This document shows positions 53,519 through 61,959 of a DNA stretch of 64,000 nt, piece by piece (the first letter of the stretch is position 1; each line of letters starts with the position of its first letter). The translations under genes were made by a program, and so were the position numbers. The notes beneath the pieces were generated by a model that worked only from the letters and a program-made list of their open reading frames with translations, had not been told where the DNA came from and did no database searches. This DNA is from Dyadobacter sp. CY356 (lineage in GTDB: Bacteria > Bacteroidota > Bacteroidia > Cytophagales > Spirosomataceae): positions 372,001 through 436,000 of the forward strand of contig NZ_JAJTSZ010000001.1 of assembly GCF_021440195.1 (NCBI RefSeq), in the 5' to 3' direction.

Positions 53519-54253
53519 ATGAGAACTCTTATTGTTGACGACGAACGCCTAGCAAGAAATGAACTTAAAAGATTACTTGAACCGTATACCAAAATTGAAA
53601 TTGTAGGAGAAGCAGCCAATGCGGAGGAAGCTTTGGTGATGATCGACGATTTACAACCCGAACTTTTATTCCTTGATATACAAATGCCGGGTAAAAACGG
53701 CTTTGAGCTGTTATCTTCTATTGAAGGAAAAAGTCCGGAAGTTATTTTTACAACTGCTTATGATGAATATGCGATCAAAGCGTTTGAATTTAATGCGCTT
53801 GATTATTTGTTGAAACCGATCGATACAGAAAGGTTAAAAGAAACAATCCACAGAATTGAAGAAAACCAGGCACATACTGAAATTCCTGTTTCGAACCACG
53901 AAAGGGTAGAAAAAATTCTAGGAGAAAATGATCAGGTTTTTGTTAAAGACGGTGAAAAATGCTGGTTTGTCAAACTGGGAAAAGTAAGATTGTTTGAATC
54001 CATGGGCAATTATGTTCGGCTGCATTTTGACGATCAGAAACCATTGGTACTAAAATCGCTTAACAACCTGGAAGAAAGACTCGATCCGGGTACTTATTTC
54101 AGAGCTAACCGTAAACATATTATCAATCTTCACTGGATAGAAAAAATTGAACCCTGGTTCAGCGGTGGTCTTTTGGTGACTTTACAAGGTGGAGATAAAA
54201 TTGAAATTTCACGTCGGCAGGCAATTCGGTTTAAAGAATTGATGAGTTTGTAG
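53519..54253 (+). CDS. LytTR-family response regulator
   Basis: The 244-residue protein has a receiver domain (TLIVDDERLARNELKRLL, phospho-acceptor Asp53 in LLFLDIQMPGKNGFELL, switch Lys in YLLKPID) and a C-terminal LytTR DNA-binding domain from about residue 138 (FVKDGEKCWFVKLGKVRLFESMGNYVRLHF, SLNNLEERLDPGTYFRANRKHIINL). It is the partner of the kinase just upstream. LytTR proteins bind pairs of short direct repeats, and three imperfect direct repeats lie downstream of this gene. It may regulate the DUF3298 lipoprotein gene that follows, which is inference. Confidence 0.95.
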   Translation: MRTLIVDDERLARNELKRLLEPYTKIEIVGEAANAEEALVMIDDLQPELLFLDIQMPGKNGFELLSSIEGKSPEVIFTTAYDEYAIKAFEFNALDYLLKPIDTERLKETIHRIEENQAHTEIPVSNHERVEKILGENDQVFVKDGEKCWFVKLGKVRLFESMGNYVRLHFDDQKPLVLKSLNNLEERLDPGTYFRANRKHIINLHWIEKIEPWFSGGLLVTLQGGDKIEISRRQAIRFKELMSL

Positions 54254-54287
54254 ATTTTTTATTACTGGTCGGACGTTTATGGGCCGT

Positions 54288-54321
54288 ACCCGTCCGACGG
54301 TTTTTTTACCGTCGGACGGGT
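54288..54321 (+). terminator. Hairpin terminator after the response-regulator gene
   Basis: ACCCGTCCGACGGT at 54288-54301 pairs perfectly over 14 bases with ACCGTCGGACGGGT at 54308-54321 around a six-T loop. The partial sequence GGTCGGACG at 54268 is a spare copy of one arm. A weak T tail follows, so efficiency is uncertain. Confidence 0.7.
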
Positions 54322-54323
54322 TT

Positions 54324-54426
54324 ACAAACTTTGAATAATTATCCATACAAATCACGGCAACACAAACTTTAATAATTATCCATACAACGCACAGCTATAC
54401 AAACCTTCTCATAATTATTTAGTCAA
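54324..54426. repeat. Three imperfect direct repeats upstream of the lipoprotein gene
   Basis: ACAAACTTTGAATAATTATC at 54324, ACAAACTTTAATAATTATCC at 54362 and the weaker ACAAACCTTCTCATAATTAT at 54399 repeat at 38 and 37 bp. The first two share a further CATACAA. They lie between the LytTR gene and the DUF3298 lipoprotein and may be regulator sites. Confidence 0.6.
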
Positions 54427-54453
54427 CTCACTCATCAACCTAAAAAAATCAAC

Positions 54454-55260
54454 ATGCATATTTTCCCAAAACTATTAATATTTAGCATCCTTATTTTCTT
54501 TTATGCCTGTACATCTTCCACTAAAAAGGAAGAAGTCAAAACAGAAAGAGCAGGGAAATTTAATAAAATGGAGCTGGGGAATTGTGATACAACACTAATC
54601 GGCGGAGTAAGTTTAAGGATTAATGTCTGGGAGCCCGTTGGTCAGGACACAGCTGCTGGTACGATCCGTGCTTTTCTAAATCAAAAGTTAATTGACCGGA
54701 TAAACGATTATGCAGATTCTGCCAGTATAGCAGCTCATCCCGGATCTGATAAAAGTATCAGGAATGCTTACGACGTTTTCTCTTCCAATTATACAAAATT
54801 CAAAACTAAATTTCCTGAGGCTCCGGGATGCTGGGAAGTTGATTTGAAAGGCGATACAGTTATGGTTTCCCCGAAAATCATGCAGTATCAAATGGATCAT
54901 TATTCATACACCGGCGGCGCACACCCAAATACTTTTCGCACTTACTATGTTTTTAATATTACAACCGGGAAAGAGTTAAAGTCAACTACTTTCCTTTCGG
55001 ATTCTGTTGCTTTGCTAAAAAAAGTTGAAAAGTCATTCAGGAAACTTGAAAATATAGCAGATACAACCAACCTTGAAAACGCCGGGTATTTTCTAATGAA
55101 TCATAAATTTTTTCTACCGGCAAACTACGCGTTTACGAGAGAAGGCATTTTCTTTTATTACAATCCATACGAAATTGCGGCTTATGCCCGTGGTGCAATC
55201 ACGTTTACAATCCCTTACTCTGAACTGGAAGGAATTGTAAAAAAGGAACTGATTTTTTAG
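54454..55260 (+). CDS. DUF4163/DUF3298 lipoprotein
   Basis: The 268-residue protein has a lipoprotein signal with lipobox FYAC (Cys near residue 19). The mature part has a DUF4163-like N-terminal region and a DUF3298 C-terminal region, seen in YSYTGGAHPNTFRTYYVFNITTGKELKSTTF and in FLPANYAFTREGIFFYYNPYEIAAYARG with FTIPYSEL. RsiV-like relatives carry these domains as anti-sigma or lysozyme-binding modules, but here there is no transmembrane anti-sigma part. Role unknown; envelope-located. Confidence 0.85.
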   Translation: MHIFPKLLIFSILIFFYACTSSTKKEEVKTERAGKFNKMELGNCDTTLIGGVSLRINVWEPVGQDTAAGTIRAFLNQKLIDRINDYADSASIAAHPGSDKSIRNAYDVFSSNYTKFKTKFPEAPGCWEVDLKGDTVMVSPKIMQYQMDHYSYTGGAHPNTFRTYYVFNITTGKELKSTTFLSDSVALLKKVEKSFRKLENIADTTNLENAGYFLMNHKFFLPANYAFTREGIFFYYNPYEIAAYARGAITFTIPYSELEGIVKKELIF

Positions 55261-55261
55261 G

Positions 55262-55966
55262 TTAAAAAATCTCTTCGTCCACGAAACTCAAAAATCCCTT
55301 ATCGGTAAAAATGATATGATCAACCACCGGCAGATCAAGAATCATTCCGCATTTTTTTAATTGTTTGGTCAGATTAATATCCTGTTCACTGGCTTTCAAC
55401 TGGCCGGAAGGATGATTGTGAACCAAAATAATGGCACTGGCCATATTTTCCAGCGCATGTTTGAAGACCATTTTTGGATCACATACAGTTCCTGAAATGC
55501 CTCCGATACTAACCGCCACAGACTTCATAACCTCGTTTGCCCGGTTGAGCATCACGATCCAGAATTCTTCATGTGCTTTGTCCTGAAGATGTTGTCGCAT
55601 TTCGTCGTAAACCGCCTGGGAAGTGTTTATAATCCTCCGTTGATCTGGAATGTGATCGGTCCGGCGGCGTCCCAGTTCAAGAGCGGCAATAATGGTTATG
55701 GCTTTTGCTTCTCCAATACCTTTATTTTTCATCAGGTCTTTAATACCCTGACGCGCCAGCTCACTAATGTTGTTATGAACGGTATTCATAATTCCTTTGG
55801 CGACATCAACGGCAGATAACTTCACCGTGCCGGAACCTATCAGGATGGCAATCAGCTCTGCATTGGACAATGCTGCTTTTCCCTTCAGAAGTAATTTTTC
55901 GCGTGGCCTGTCTTCTTCTGCCCAGCTTCGAATGTTGTTTGGATTATAAAGATTGTCTTCTGACAT
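55262..55966 (-). CDS. radC: RadC-family JAB-domain protein
   Basis: The 234-residue protein has an N-terminal helix-hairpin-helix (MKNKGIGEAKAITIIAALELGRR) and a C-terminal JAB/MPN domain with the JAMM ligands in LVHNHPSGQLKASEQD (His183, His185, Asp196) and an upstream Glu in AHEEFWIVMLN. This is the common RadC/YeeS type. The repair role once proposed is not supported by later work, and function is unsettled. The gene is convergent with the DUF3298 gene, only one base apart. Confidence 0.92.
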   Translation of the reverse strand: MSEDNLYNPNNIRSWAEEDRPREKLLLKGKAALSNAELIAILIGSGTVKLSAVDVAKGIMNTVHNNISELARQGIKDLMKNKGIGEAKAITIIAALELGRRRTDHIPDQRRIINTSQAVYDEMRQHLQDKAHEEFWIVMLNRANEVMKSVAVSIGGISGTVCDPKMVFKHALENMASAIILVHNHPSGQLKASEQDINLTKQLKKCGMILDLPVVDHIIFTDKGFLSFVDEEIF

Positions 55967-56036
55967 AGGAAAGTTTTTAATCCCTATGACGCCAGAAATG
56001 ATTTTTAGTCATGCAGAAAATTGTCAGATATCGGTA

Positions 56037-57572
56037 TTATTCTCCCAATTCCGTAAGCGCAGCTTTTGCTTTATTGTCGATACTATTTTTATATTCATGT
56101 TTTTTGTAGGACATGGCTTTTTTGAAATAGCTGACAGCCAGAGTTTTATTCTTTTTGTCCCGGGAAATATAACCCATCTGTAAGGCAGCGGACGGTCCAA
56201 AAGTCTGAGAAGTCCCTGAGCTCAAAAATATTGCCCGATCATAATAGGGAATAGCACGATCAATTTGATTCATTTTTTGAAGAATTCTGCCTTTCCTATA
56301 ATTCAGTTCAGCCTTATCTGCTGGCGATGAAAAAGACTTTTCGGTATAATTATCAATAAAATCCCAGGCCTCCGTCAAATATCCACCGTCTGTCGAATAC
56401 CGCGCCTTGTAAAGGATTTTTTGATCAGGTAATATTTTGCCATCTGCATATTCTTCTGACAAACGTTGTGCAAATTTATCACCTTCAACAATAGTGCTTC
56501 CTTTACTTCCGGCCAGCTTGATATATTGAATCGCTTCGGAATCACGATCGGCCAGCCAGCGGCTCATAAAAAGTTTTAAGTTGCTATCTTTTATGAAGTT
56601 AAAGCCTTTATACTTCTGTTGGAATTTGGAATAGAAGAAAAAGGCGATATCATATTTACCTTTTTGCAGAGCAATTTCCCCACGCAGGTAATCAAGAAAG
56701 GGAAACGAAATATAGTCCTCGCCGCTGGGTGCATAATTCAGATAATAAAGTGCATCCTCACTTCGGCCTTCTTTCATCAAAATTGTTGTTGCAAAAAAGT
56801 GAAGTAACAGATTATCAGGCTGACTTTTTGGTAATTGCTGCACAAGGTTTCTCTGCGCATCGCTAAGCTGCAAAGTATAGGCATGCAAAAGAAGGTCAAT
56901 AAGTTGCGCTTCCTGTTTAAAAAATGGCTCTTCGCGCTCTACAAACTGTATCTCCTCAATGCCTAATTTTATATTTCCTTTTAATCCAAGAATTTTGGTG
57001 ACCCAGGTATAATTGTCAGGTACAGAGCCGATTAATACATGTAAAAGTCCGAGCGATTTTAGTGTGGGATTAAATGACGGGAATTTTTTTCTGTTGTCCT
57101 GTAACAAATGATAAGCTTTGATAATGTCCCAGGAAGCGCTTACTTCATTTCCAAATTTCATTTTAATAAATGCCCAATGCATCCGGATCTCAGCCTGAAA
57201 GAAACGCTTATAGGGCGAGGAATTGGACAGTTTGGTCAGATCCAGCAAGCGGCTGTCTTCCTTGTTACTCCATTCTTTAAAGGCAGCTTTGTCTTCTGAA
57301 ATCAGGAGATAATGCAAATCTGCATAATTGTCGAGATAGGTAATGAAAGCATTTTCCGGATCTGCTTTCCGCTCTTCTTCAATCAATACCCGGGCAGGTT
57401 CAATCCTTAATTTTTGTATTTCAAAATACGCCTTTTGCAATTTTGGAGTGAAACGAACATCGTGATAGTTTGCGGCCTCTGTTTGTAAGGTACTCAAAAA
57501 CAAGAGTATAACTAAAAAAATATTAGCGTAAACTTTCAATTTTGATTTGTTAATGATTTTATATTTTTTCAC
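56037..57572 (-). CDS. TPR-repeat protein with N-terminal signal
   Basis: The 511-residue protein starts with a GTG, has a hydrophobic signal segment (VYANIFLVILLFLSTLQTEA) and then helical repeats along its length; the clearest TPR is near the end (AELNYRKGRILQKMNQIDRAIPYYDRAIFLSSG, then SAALQMGYISRDKKNKTLAVSYFKKAMSY). It is probably periplasmic. It may act as a scaffold; no partner is evident among neighbours. Confidence 0.8.
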   Translation of the reverse strand: MKKYKIINKSKLKVYANIFLVILLFLSTLQTEAANYHDVRFTPKLQKAYFEIQKLRIEPARVLIEEERKADPENAFITYLDNYADLHYLLISEDKAAFKEWSNKEDSRLLDLTKLSNSSPYKRFFQAEIRMHWAFIKMKFGNEVSASWDIIKAYHLLQDNRKKFPSFNPTLKSLGLLHVLIGSVPDNYTWVTKILGLKGNIKLGIEEIQFVEREEPFFKQEAQLIDLLLHAYTLQLSDAQRNLVQQLPKSQPDNLLLHFFATTILMKEGRSEDALYYLNYAPSGEDYISFPFLDYLRGEIALQKGKYDIAFFFYSKFQQKYKGFNFIKDSNLKLFMSRWLADRDSEAIQYIKLAGSKGSTIVEGDKFAQRLSEEYADGKILPDQKILYKARYSTDGGYLTEAWDFIDNYTEKSFSSPADKAELNYRKGRILQKMNQIDRAIPYYDRAIFLSSGTSQTFGPSAALQMGYISRDKKNKTLAVSYFKKAMSYKKHEYKNSIDNKAKAALTELGE

Positions 57573-57673
57573 TGGATTACTTTCTGAGAAAATTAGCCTT
57601 AGCCCTGCAAATTTAAGAAGAGAAAGTTATCCTCTGCTATTCGACAGGAAATCAATTAAATCAAAAGCACAAA

Positions 57674-57702
57674 AAAAGGTTGTCCGGTGAAGACAACCTT
57701 TT
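57674..57702 (-). terminator. Rho-independent terminator of the zinc-ribbon gene
   Basis: AAAGGTTGTC at 57675-57684 pairs with GACAACCTTT at 57692-57701. On the minus strand the stem is followed by seven T. It ends the leftward transcript of the gene stopping at 57726. Confidence 0.85.
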
Positions 57703-57725
57703 AATATTATAATTTCTGTAAAACC

Positions 57726-58472
57726 CTAGCGGCGTTGGTGAACTGGCTCAACGCTTTCAACATCGGCAAGGATTCTTCCGCAATGTTCGCAAACGATAAG
57801 TTTTTTGCGTTCACGGATATCTGCTTGTCTTTGAGGAGGAACGATGCTGAAACATCCTCCGCAGGCGCCACGTGATACGTGTACAACAGCAAGACCGTTC
57901 ATCGAATTGTCACGTATTTTTTGATACGATTTCAACAAGCGTTCTTCGATTTTCTTGATATGTTTTTCGCGTTCTCCTAAAAGACCTTTTTCCTCAGCTT
58001 CGCTTTCGCTTGTGATCAGAGAAAGTTCACCTTTTTTGGCTTTCAAATCTTCATTTCTTTCATTCAAAGTAGATTCTGCACGGTTTGCATCATCTTCGAT
58101 CAATCTGATACGGGCTTTGGCTTCGTTGATTTTCTTGTCAGCCAATTGCATATCAAGTTCCTGCAATTCAATTTCCTTTGTGATAGCATCGTATTCGCGG
58201 TTGTTACGAACATTCATTTGCTGATCTTTATACTTTTTGATCAGCTTTTCGCCATCCTTCTGGGCATTTTTAAAGCTATCGATTTCTGCGTTCAGTGCAG
58301 CGATTTCGCTTTTGAATTTTCCTATTCTTGTTTCAAAACCAATGATTTCGTCTTCCAGATCTCTAACTTCTTCGGGAAGATCGCCACGGGTCTTTCTGAT
58401 TTCGTCCAGGCTTGAATCAATTTCCTGAAGTTTCAGGAGAGCGTCTAATTTTTGTGCGATTGTATTTTCCAT
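57726..58472 (-). CDS. Coiled-coil protein with C-terminal C4 zinc ribbon
   Basis: The 248-residue protein is a long coiled coil over residues 1-190 (ALLKLQEIDSSLDEIRKTRGDLPEEVRDLEDEI ...) followed by a zinc ribbon with Cys204/Cys207 (CGGC) and Cys228/Cys231 (CEHC), the CT398-like family. It may bind nucleic acid or a large partner; a precise role is not established for most members. It lies downstream of the Nif3-like gene on the same strand. Confidence 0.85.
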   Translation of the reverse strand: MENTIAQKLDALLKLQEIDSSLDEIRKTRGDLPEEVRDLEDEIIGFETRIGKFKSEIAALNAEIDSFKNAQKDGEKLIKKYKDQQMNVRNNREYDAITKEIELQELDMQLADKKINEAKARIRLIEDDANRAESTLNERNEDLKAKKGELSLITSESEAEEKGLLGEREKHIKKIEERLLKSYQKIRDNSMNGLAVVHVSRGACGGCFSIVPPQRQADIRERKKLIVCEHCGRILADVESVEPVHQRR

Positions 58473-58578
58473 GTATGTCTTTAATGGACTTGTTTCAATG
58501 CGTATTATATGAGTGGGACTATAAGGCTGAATCTCTTCTTCTTACTATTTTGGTACTAATCTGCTCAATAACTTATTA

Positions 58579-59679
58579 TTAAACAAAATATCGTACCGGA
58601 TTAGTATTGACGTCTGACAAACAGAGTGCGAAATTACTAAAAATTCCTGATAAATAGTTGTATAATAAATCTTTCGTGAATACTTCGCTCTCAAAATGGC
58701 CGATATCACAGATCATGATGCTATTATCGGCATCAAAAAATTCATGGTACTTATAATCGGCAGTAACGAAAACGTCTGCTTTTGCCCGAATGGCGTCTGA
58801 TAAAAGGAAACTTCCCGCGCCTCCGCAAACAGCAACTTTTTGTATTTTTTTATTTAACGGCACCGTATGTTTAACGAGTGGCGTTTGCATCTGGTTTTTT
58901 AAAAATTGTAAAAAGCTTTCCGGCTCCATCGCTTGCGATAAATCCCCAATCGCACCCGCACCAACTTCCTGGTTTTCGTTTTCCAGATTTTGGAGATAAT
59001 AGGCGACTTCTTCGTACGGATGATTATCCTTCATAATTTTCAAAATGGCGGATTGCATATAGGCTGGAAACATTACTTCAATTCTGTTCTCCAAAACCTC
59101 TTCATTTTTTCCTTTTATACCAACAGCAGGATTTGCTGATTGTCCGGGTTGAAAAGTGCCGGTGCCTTCCGTACGGAAACTGCAATTTTTATACTGACCA
59201 ATTTCACCTGCACCAGCAGCAAACATATGATCTAAAATCGTTTGGGTATTTTCAATGGGAGCGAAAAAAGTAAGTTTTGTAAGCAGCTGCTTTTTTGGTG
59301 CTAATACCTTTACGTTACTTAAACCAAGTTTTTCAGCGATTTTCCAGTTTACTCCGTCAATAACGTGATCCAGATTTGTGTGAATTGCATAAATAGCAAT
59401 ATCATTTTTGATGGCCTTTATGACAGTTCTTTCAACGTAGTTGCTGCCGTTTAATCTTTTGAGTCCTTTGAAGACAATCGGGTGATGGGCAACAATCAGA
59501 TTGCAATTTTTTTCGATGGCTTCCTGAACTACCTCCTCAGTGGTATCCAACGAAAAAAGTACTCCTGTTACCAGCGTGATCGGTGATCCTACAAGTAATC
59601 CGGCATTATCGTAACTTTCCTGGTAGGAAGGAGGAGCTAGTTTTTCAAGTTGATGAATAACGTCTTTTATTTGTGTCAT
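58579..59679 (-). CDS. Nif3-like dinuclear metal-centre protein
   Basis: I choose the ATG at 59679 (366 aa), next to the conserved start IKDVIHQLEKLAPPSYQESYDNAGLLVG. Metal ligands are seen in CNLIVAHHPIVFKGLKRL (His pair), YAIHTNLDHVIDGVN and the C-terminal DIGHFESE. A central insertion domain of about 110 residues (KLTFFAPIENTQTILDHMF ...) is typical of the longer Nif3/YqfO group. These proteins form hexameric toroids; GTP cyclohydrolase I type 2 activity has been suggested for the family but is not general. Function is open. Confidence 0.9.
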   Translation of the reverse strand: MTQIKDVIHQLEKLAPPSYQESYDNAGLLVGSPITLVTGVLFSLDTTEEVVQEAIEKNCNLIVAHHPIVFKGLKRLNGSNYVERTVIKAIKNDIAIYAIHTNLDHVIDGVNWKIAEKLGLSNVKVLAPKKQLLTKLTFFAPIENTQTILDHMFAAGAGEIGQYKNCSFRTEGTGTFQPGQSANPAVGIKGKNEEVLENRIEVMFPAYMQSAILKIMKDNHPYEEVAYYLQNLENENQEVGAGAIGDLSQAMEPESFLQFLKNQMQTPLVKHTVPLNKKIQKVAVCGGAGSFLLSDAIRAKADVFVTADYKYHEFFDADNSIMICDIGHFESEVFTKDLLYNYLSGIFSNFALCLSDVNTNPVRYFV

Positions 59680-59770
59680 TTTTTTAAGCTGCAACTATTT
59701 GATAGCCAGAAAGAATTTGTTTTTTTGAATTTTTATTTGCAAATTAAACAAGATTTATTTGTCAAACGTA

Positions 59771-59801
59771 TTGCAATCAAGAATAATAATACTAGTTTTG
59801 C
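59771..59801 (+). promoter_or_regulatory. Promoter of the tRNA-Asp pair: TTG-N19-TAGTTTTGC
   Basis: TTG at 59771-59773 is exactly 19 bases before TAGTTTTGC at 59793-59801, the complete Bacteroidota consensus. Transcription would start about 30 bases before the first tRNA. Confidence 0.75.
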
Positions 59802-59838
59802 ACCACAATAACCCGGAACGACGGGCGAATGTTAACTT

Positions 59839-59915
59839 GGTTTGGTAGTTCAGTTGGTTAGAATACATGCCTGTCACGCATGGGGTCGCGGGTTCGAGTC
59901 CCGTCCAGACCGCCA
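59839..59915 (+). tRNA. tRNA-Asp (GTC), first copy, CCA encoded
   Basis: The cloverleaf is complete: acceptor arms GGTTTGG and CCAGACC (with one T-G wobble), D-arm with AGTTCAGTTGGTTAGAA, anticodon loop CTGTCAC giving GTC, and T-loop GGTTCGAGTCC. The discriminator G is followed by CCA in the DNA. Confidence 0.95.
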
Positions 59916-59940
59916 AGTTTATTGAAAGATTGAAGCTATT

Positions 59941-60014
59941 GGTTTGGTAGTTCAGTTGGTTAGAATACATGCCTGTCACGCATGGGGTCGCGGGTTCGAG
60001 TCCCGTCCAGACCG
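59941..60014 (+). tRNA. tRNA-Asp (GTC), second copy, no encoded CCA
   Basis: The 74-base body is identical to the first copy 102 bases upstream, including the wobble pair. After the discriminator G the DNA reads CAAG, so one C is missing and CCA must be added enzymatically. The pair is a recent tandem duplication. Confidence 0.93.
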
Positions 60015-60039
60015 CAAGTTTTTTGTGCAAAATTTAAGA

Positions 60040-60076
60040 AATCCTGTTAAAATTTAGTTTTAGCAGGATTTTTTTT
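60040..60076 (+). terminator. Rho-independent terminator after the tRNA-Asp pair
   Basis: AATCCTG at 60040-60046 pairs with CAGGATT at 60064-60070, continued inward by TAAAA/TTTTA pairs, and six or more T follow. It lies 26 bases after the second tRNA and before the IS element. Confidence 0.85.
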
Positions 60077-60140
60077 GTGCTTTTGATGTTCAAAATCTCT
60101 CAAAATTAAAAAGTGTCTTAGGGGCTGACCAAAAAGCCAA

Positions 60141-60176
60141 AGCCCTTTATCTACTTTGTAGATAGAGGGCTTTTTT
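60141..60176 (+). terminator. Terminator inside the left end of the IS
   Basis: AGCCCTTTATCTAC at 60141-60154 pairs with GTAGATAGAGGGCT at 60158-60171 (one G-T pair) around a TTT loop, followed by TTTTTT. It would stop transcription entering the transposase from outside. Confidence 0.85.
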
Positions 60177-60204
60177 GTATTTTTAATTACCACATTAGAA
60201 ATAC

Positions 60205-61777
60205 ATGAGCAAGATAAAAAAATCTATCGTCTTTAAAGAATACTGCCCGCAGCAGCTATTATTTTTACCACCTTCTCTTGAAGAACTGATACCTTCTACG
60301 CATTTGGTACGGGTTGTTAATGAAGTAGTTGAACGGATGGACATCACAGAGCTGATGAACCTTTATGAAGGTGGGGGAACCAGCGCATACCATCCGCGGA
60401 TGCTGCTGAAAGTCTTACTTTATGCGTATTGCATCAAGATATATACTGGCAGAAAGATAGCCCGTGCCCTGGGTCAGGACATCCATTTCTTCTGGCTGAG
60501 CGGTATGAGCCGGCCAGATTTTCGGACCATCAATACTTTCCGGAGCAGCAAAGCCAAAGAAGTGATTGAAGTGCTGTTCAGCTCCATGCTGGTGTTTTTG
60601 ATGGAACACAAGTATATCAAAATGGAGTACTATTTCTGTGATGGCAGCCCATTTATGGCCGATGCCAATAAGCACAAGATGGTCTGGAAGAAGAATGCCC
60701 TCCGGTATAAGGCATCAGCAGAACAGAAATGCCATCAGCTGCTCAAAGAGATTGATGCGCTGAATGCATCCGAATTTTACCTACGGAAATAAAGATCTTG
60801 AAGAATATGGATCACAGCCTGTTAGCCGGCAAGTTCTGGCCAGTCAGATCGACCAGCTTAATGAAAAGATTAAGAATATCAGCGTCAAAAAGACAAAACG
60901 CAAAGCCCAAAGCCTGGGCAAACAACTGGTAGAAACAGCAGATCGGATTGAGAAATACGAGCAGCAGATTCTTATCGCGGGCAGCCGCAGTGGCTATAAT
61001 GTAACAGATCAGGACGCCAGTGCGATGATGATGAAAAATAAGGTTGAGGTACTGCCCGCATATAATGTGCTGGCGGGCTGTGAAGATCAGTTTATTACCA
61101 GCGTAAGCCTGCACCAGAATACCAATGATGGCACCTGCTTCAAAGATCACTTGGATCAGCTCTCAGTTCAGCAGTCTGTGACCCCTGAAAACATCATTGC
61201 TGACAGCATCTTTGGTACCGAAGAGAATTATGAGCTACTGGAAAACAAGGGGATAAACAATTATCTGAAATTCCCTCAGTTCCATAATGAGCAAAAGAAA
61301 TCCTATAAGAATAACCCTTTTTTAAAAGAGAACTTCTATTACGATCCCGCTGCGGATAGCTACACTTGCCCCAATAAGCAGCAGCTTACTTTTCGAAGCA
61401 GCTATAAGCATACACATAAAAAAACAGGTTATCAGTCATATATAAAGGAATACGAATGTACGGACTGCACTGATTGCCCATTCTACGAACGCTGTTGTAA
61501 ATCTACCCAAGGGCATAACCGTACACTCAAAGTTAATGAGCGGCTTGATCAATATAAGCAACAGGCACGGGACAACCTTAACTCACAGAAAGGTTTTGAG
61601 CTCCGCAGACGAAGAAGTACTGAAATAGAAAGCTGCTTTGGCGACATAAAAGCCAACATGGGTTTTCGCCGCTTCCATCTTAGAGGCCTTAAAAAGGTAA
61701 CTACTGAGTTTACCTTGGTTGCTAAGGCCCACAACCTGAGAAAACTGCATCTCAAAAGACAAAAATCAGCAGCTTAA
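60205..61777 (+). pseudogene. IS1182-family transposase, frameshifted
   Basis: Frame one (60205-60792) gives the N-terminal half: FKEYCPQQLLFLPPSLEELIP, ALGQDIHFFWLSGMSRPDFRTINTFR and the first DDE Asp in FCDGSPFMADANKHK. The second frame, shifted by one base, continues from about 60775 with TYGNKDLEEYGSQ and runs to 61777, with the region holding the Asp in IIADSIFGTEEN, the Cys-rich YECTDCTDCPFYERCC and the RRRRSTEIESCFGDIKANMGF segment with the Glu. Together about 524 residues, normal for IS1182. An extra T in GAATTTTACC explains the break. A programmed +1 shift is possible but I see no standard signal. Confidence 0.75.
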
Positions 61778-61781
61778 GAAG

Positions 61782-61836
61782 AAAAAATGGCCAGATAGCT
61801 GCTCTTACGAGTACTTTCTGGCCATTTTTTATAAAT
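61782..61836 (+). terminator. Terminator after the transposase gene
   Basis: AAAAAATGGCCAGA at 61782-61795 pairs perfectly with TCTGGCCATTTTTT at 61817-61830 around a 21-base loop. It closes the transposase transcript inside the IS. Confidence 0.85.
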
Positions 61837-61959
61837 GAATTAAATAGCGAAGCTAAAAATTAAAATGAAGCTCTTTTATTTATAAATCAAAGAACCCTTT
61901 TTGGTCAGCCCCATTGCCCATTTGGAGGTAGAAGACGGAGCTGTTTGGCAACACTTTCC

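Larger units (their letters stand above)
60121..61912 (+). mobile_element. IS1182-like insertion sequence
   Basis: The 1,792-bp element is bounded by inverted repeats starting GGGGCTGACCAAAAAG at the left (60121) and its complement ending at 61912 at the right. It encodes one transposase in two frames and carries a terminator at each end of the coding region. The flanks (CTTA on the left, ATTG on the right) show no target duplication, so one side may have been rearranged after insertion. Confidence 0.85.

Noticed and set aside
55262..55966. RadC as part of a defence or mobile island
   Set aside because: The gene is the ordinary chromosomal type with no phage, toxin or integrase genes close by.
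59755..60030. A 91-codon minus-strand frame with a repeated LAVWTGLEPATPCVTGMY segment
   Set aside because: It is exactly antisense to the two tRNA-Asp genes; the peptide repeat mirrors the tRNA duplication and is a well-known false annotation.
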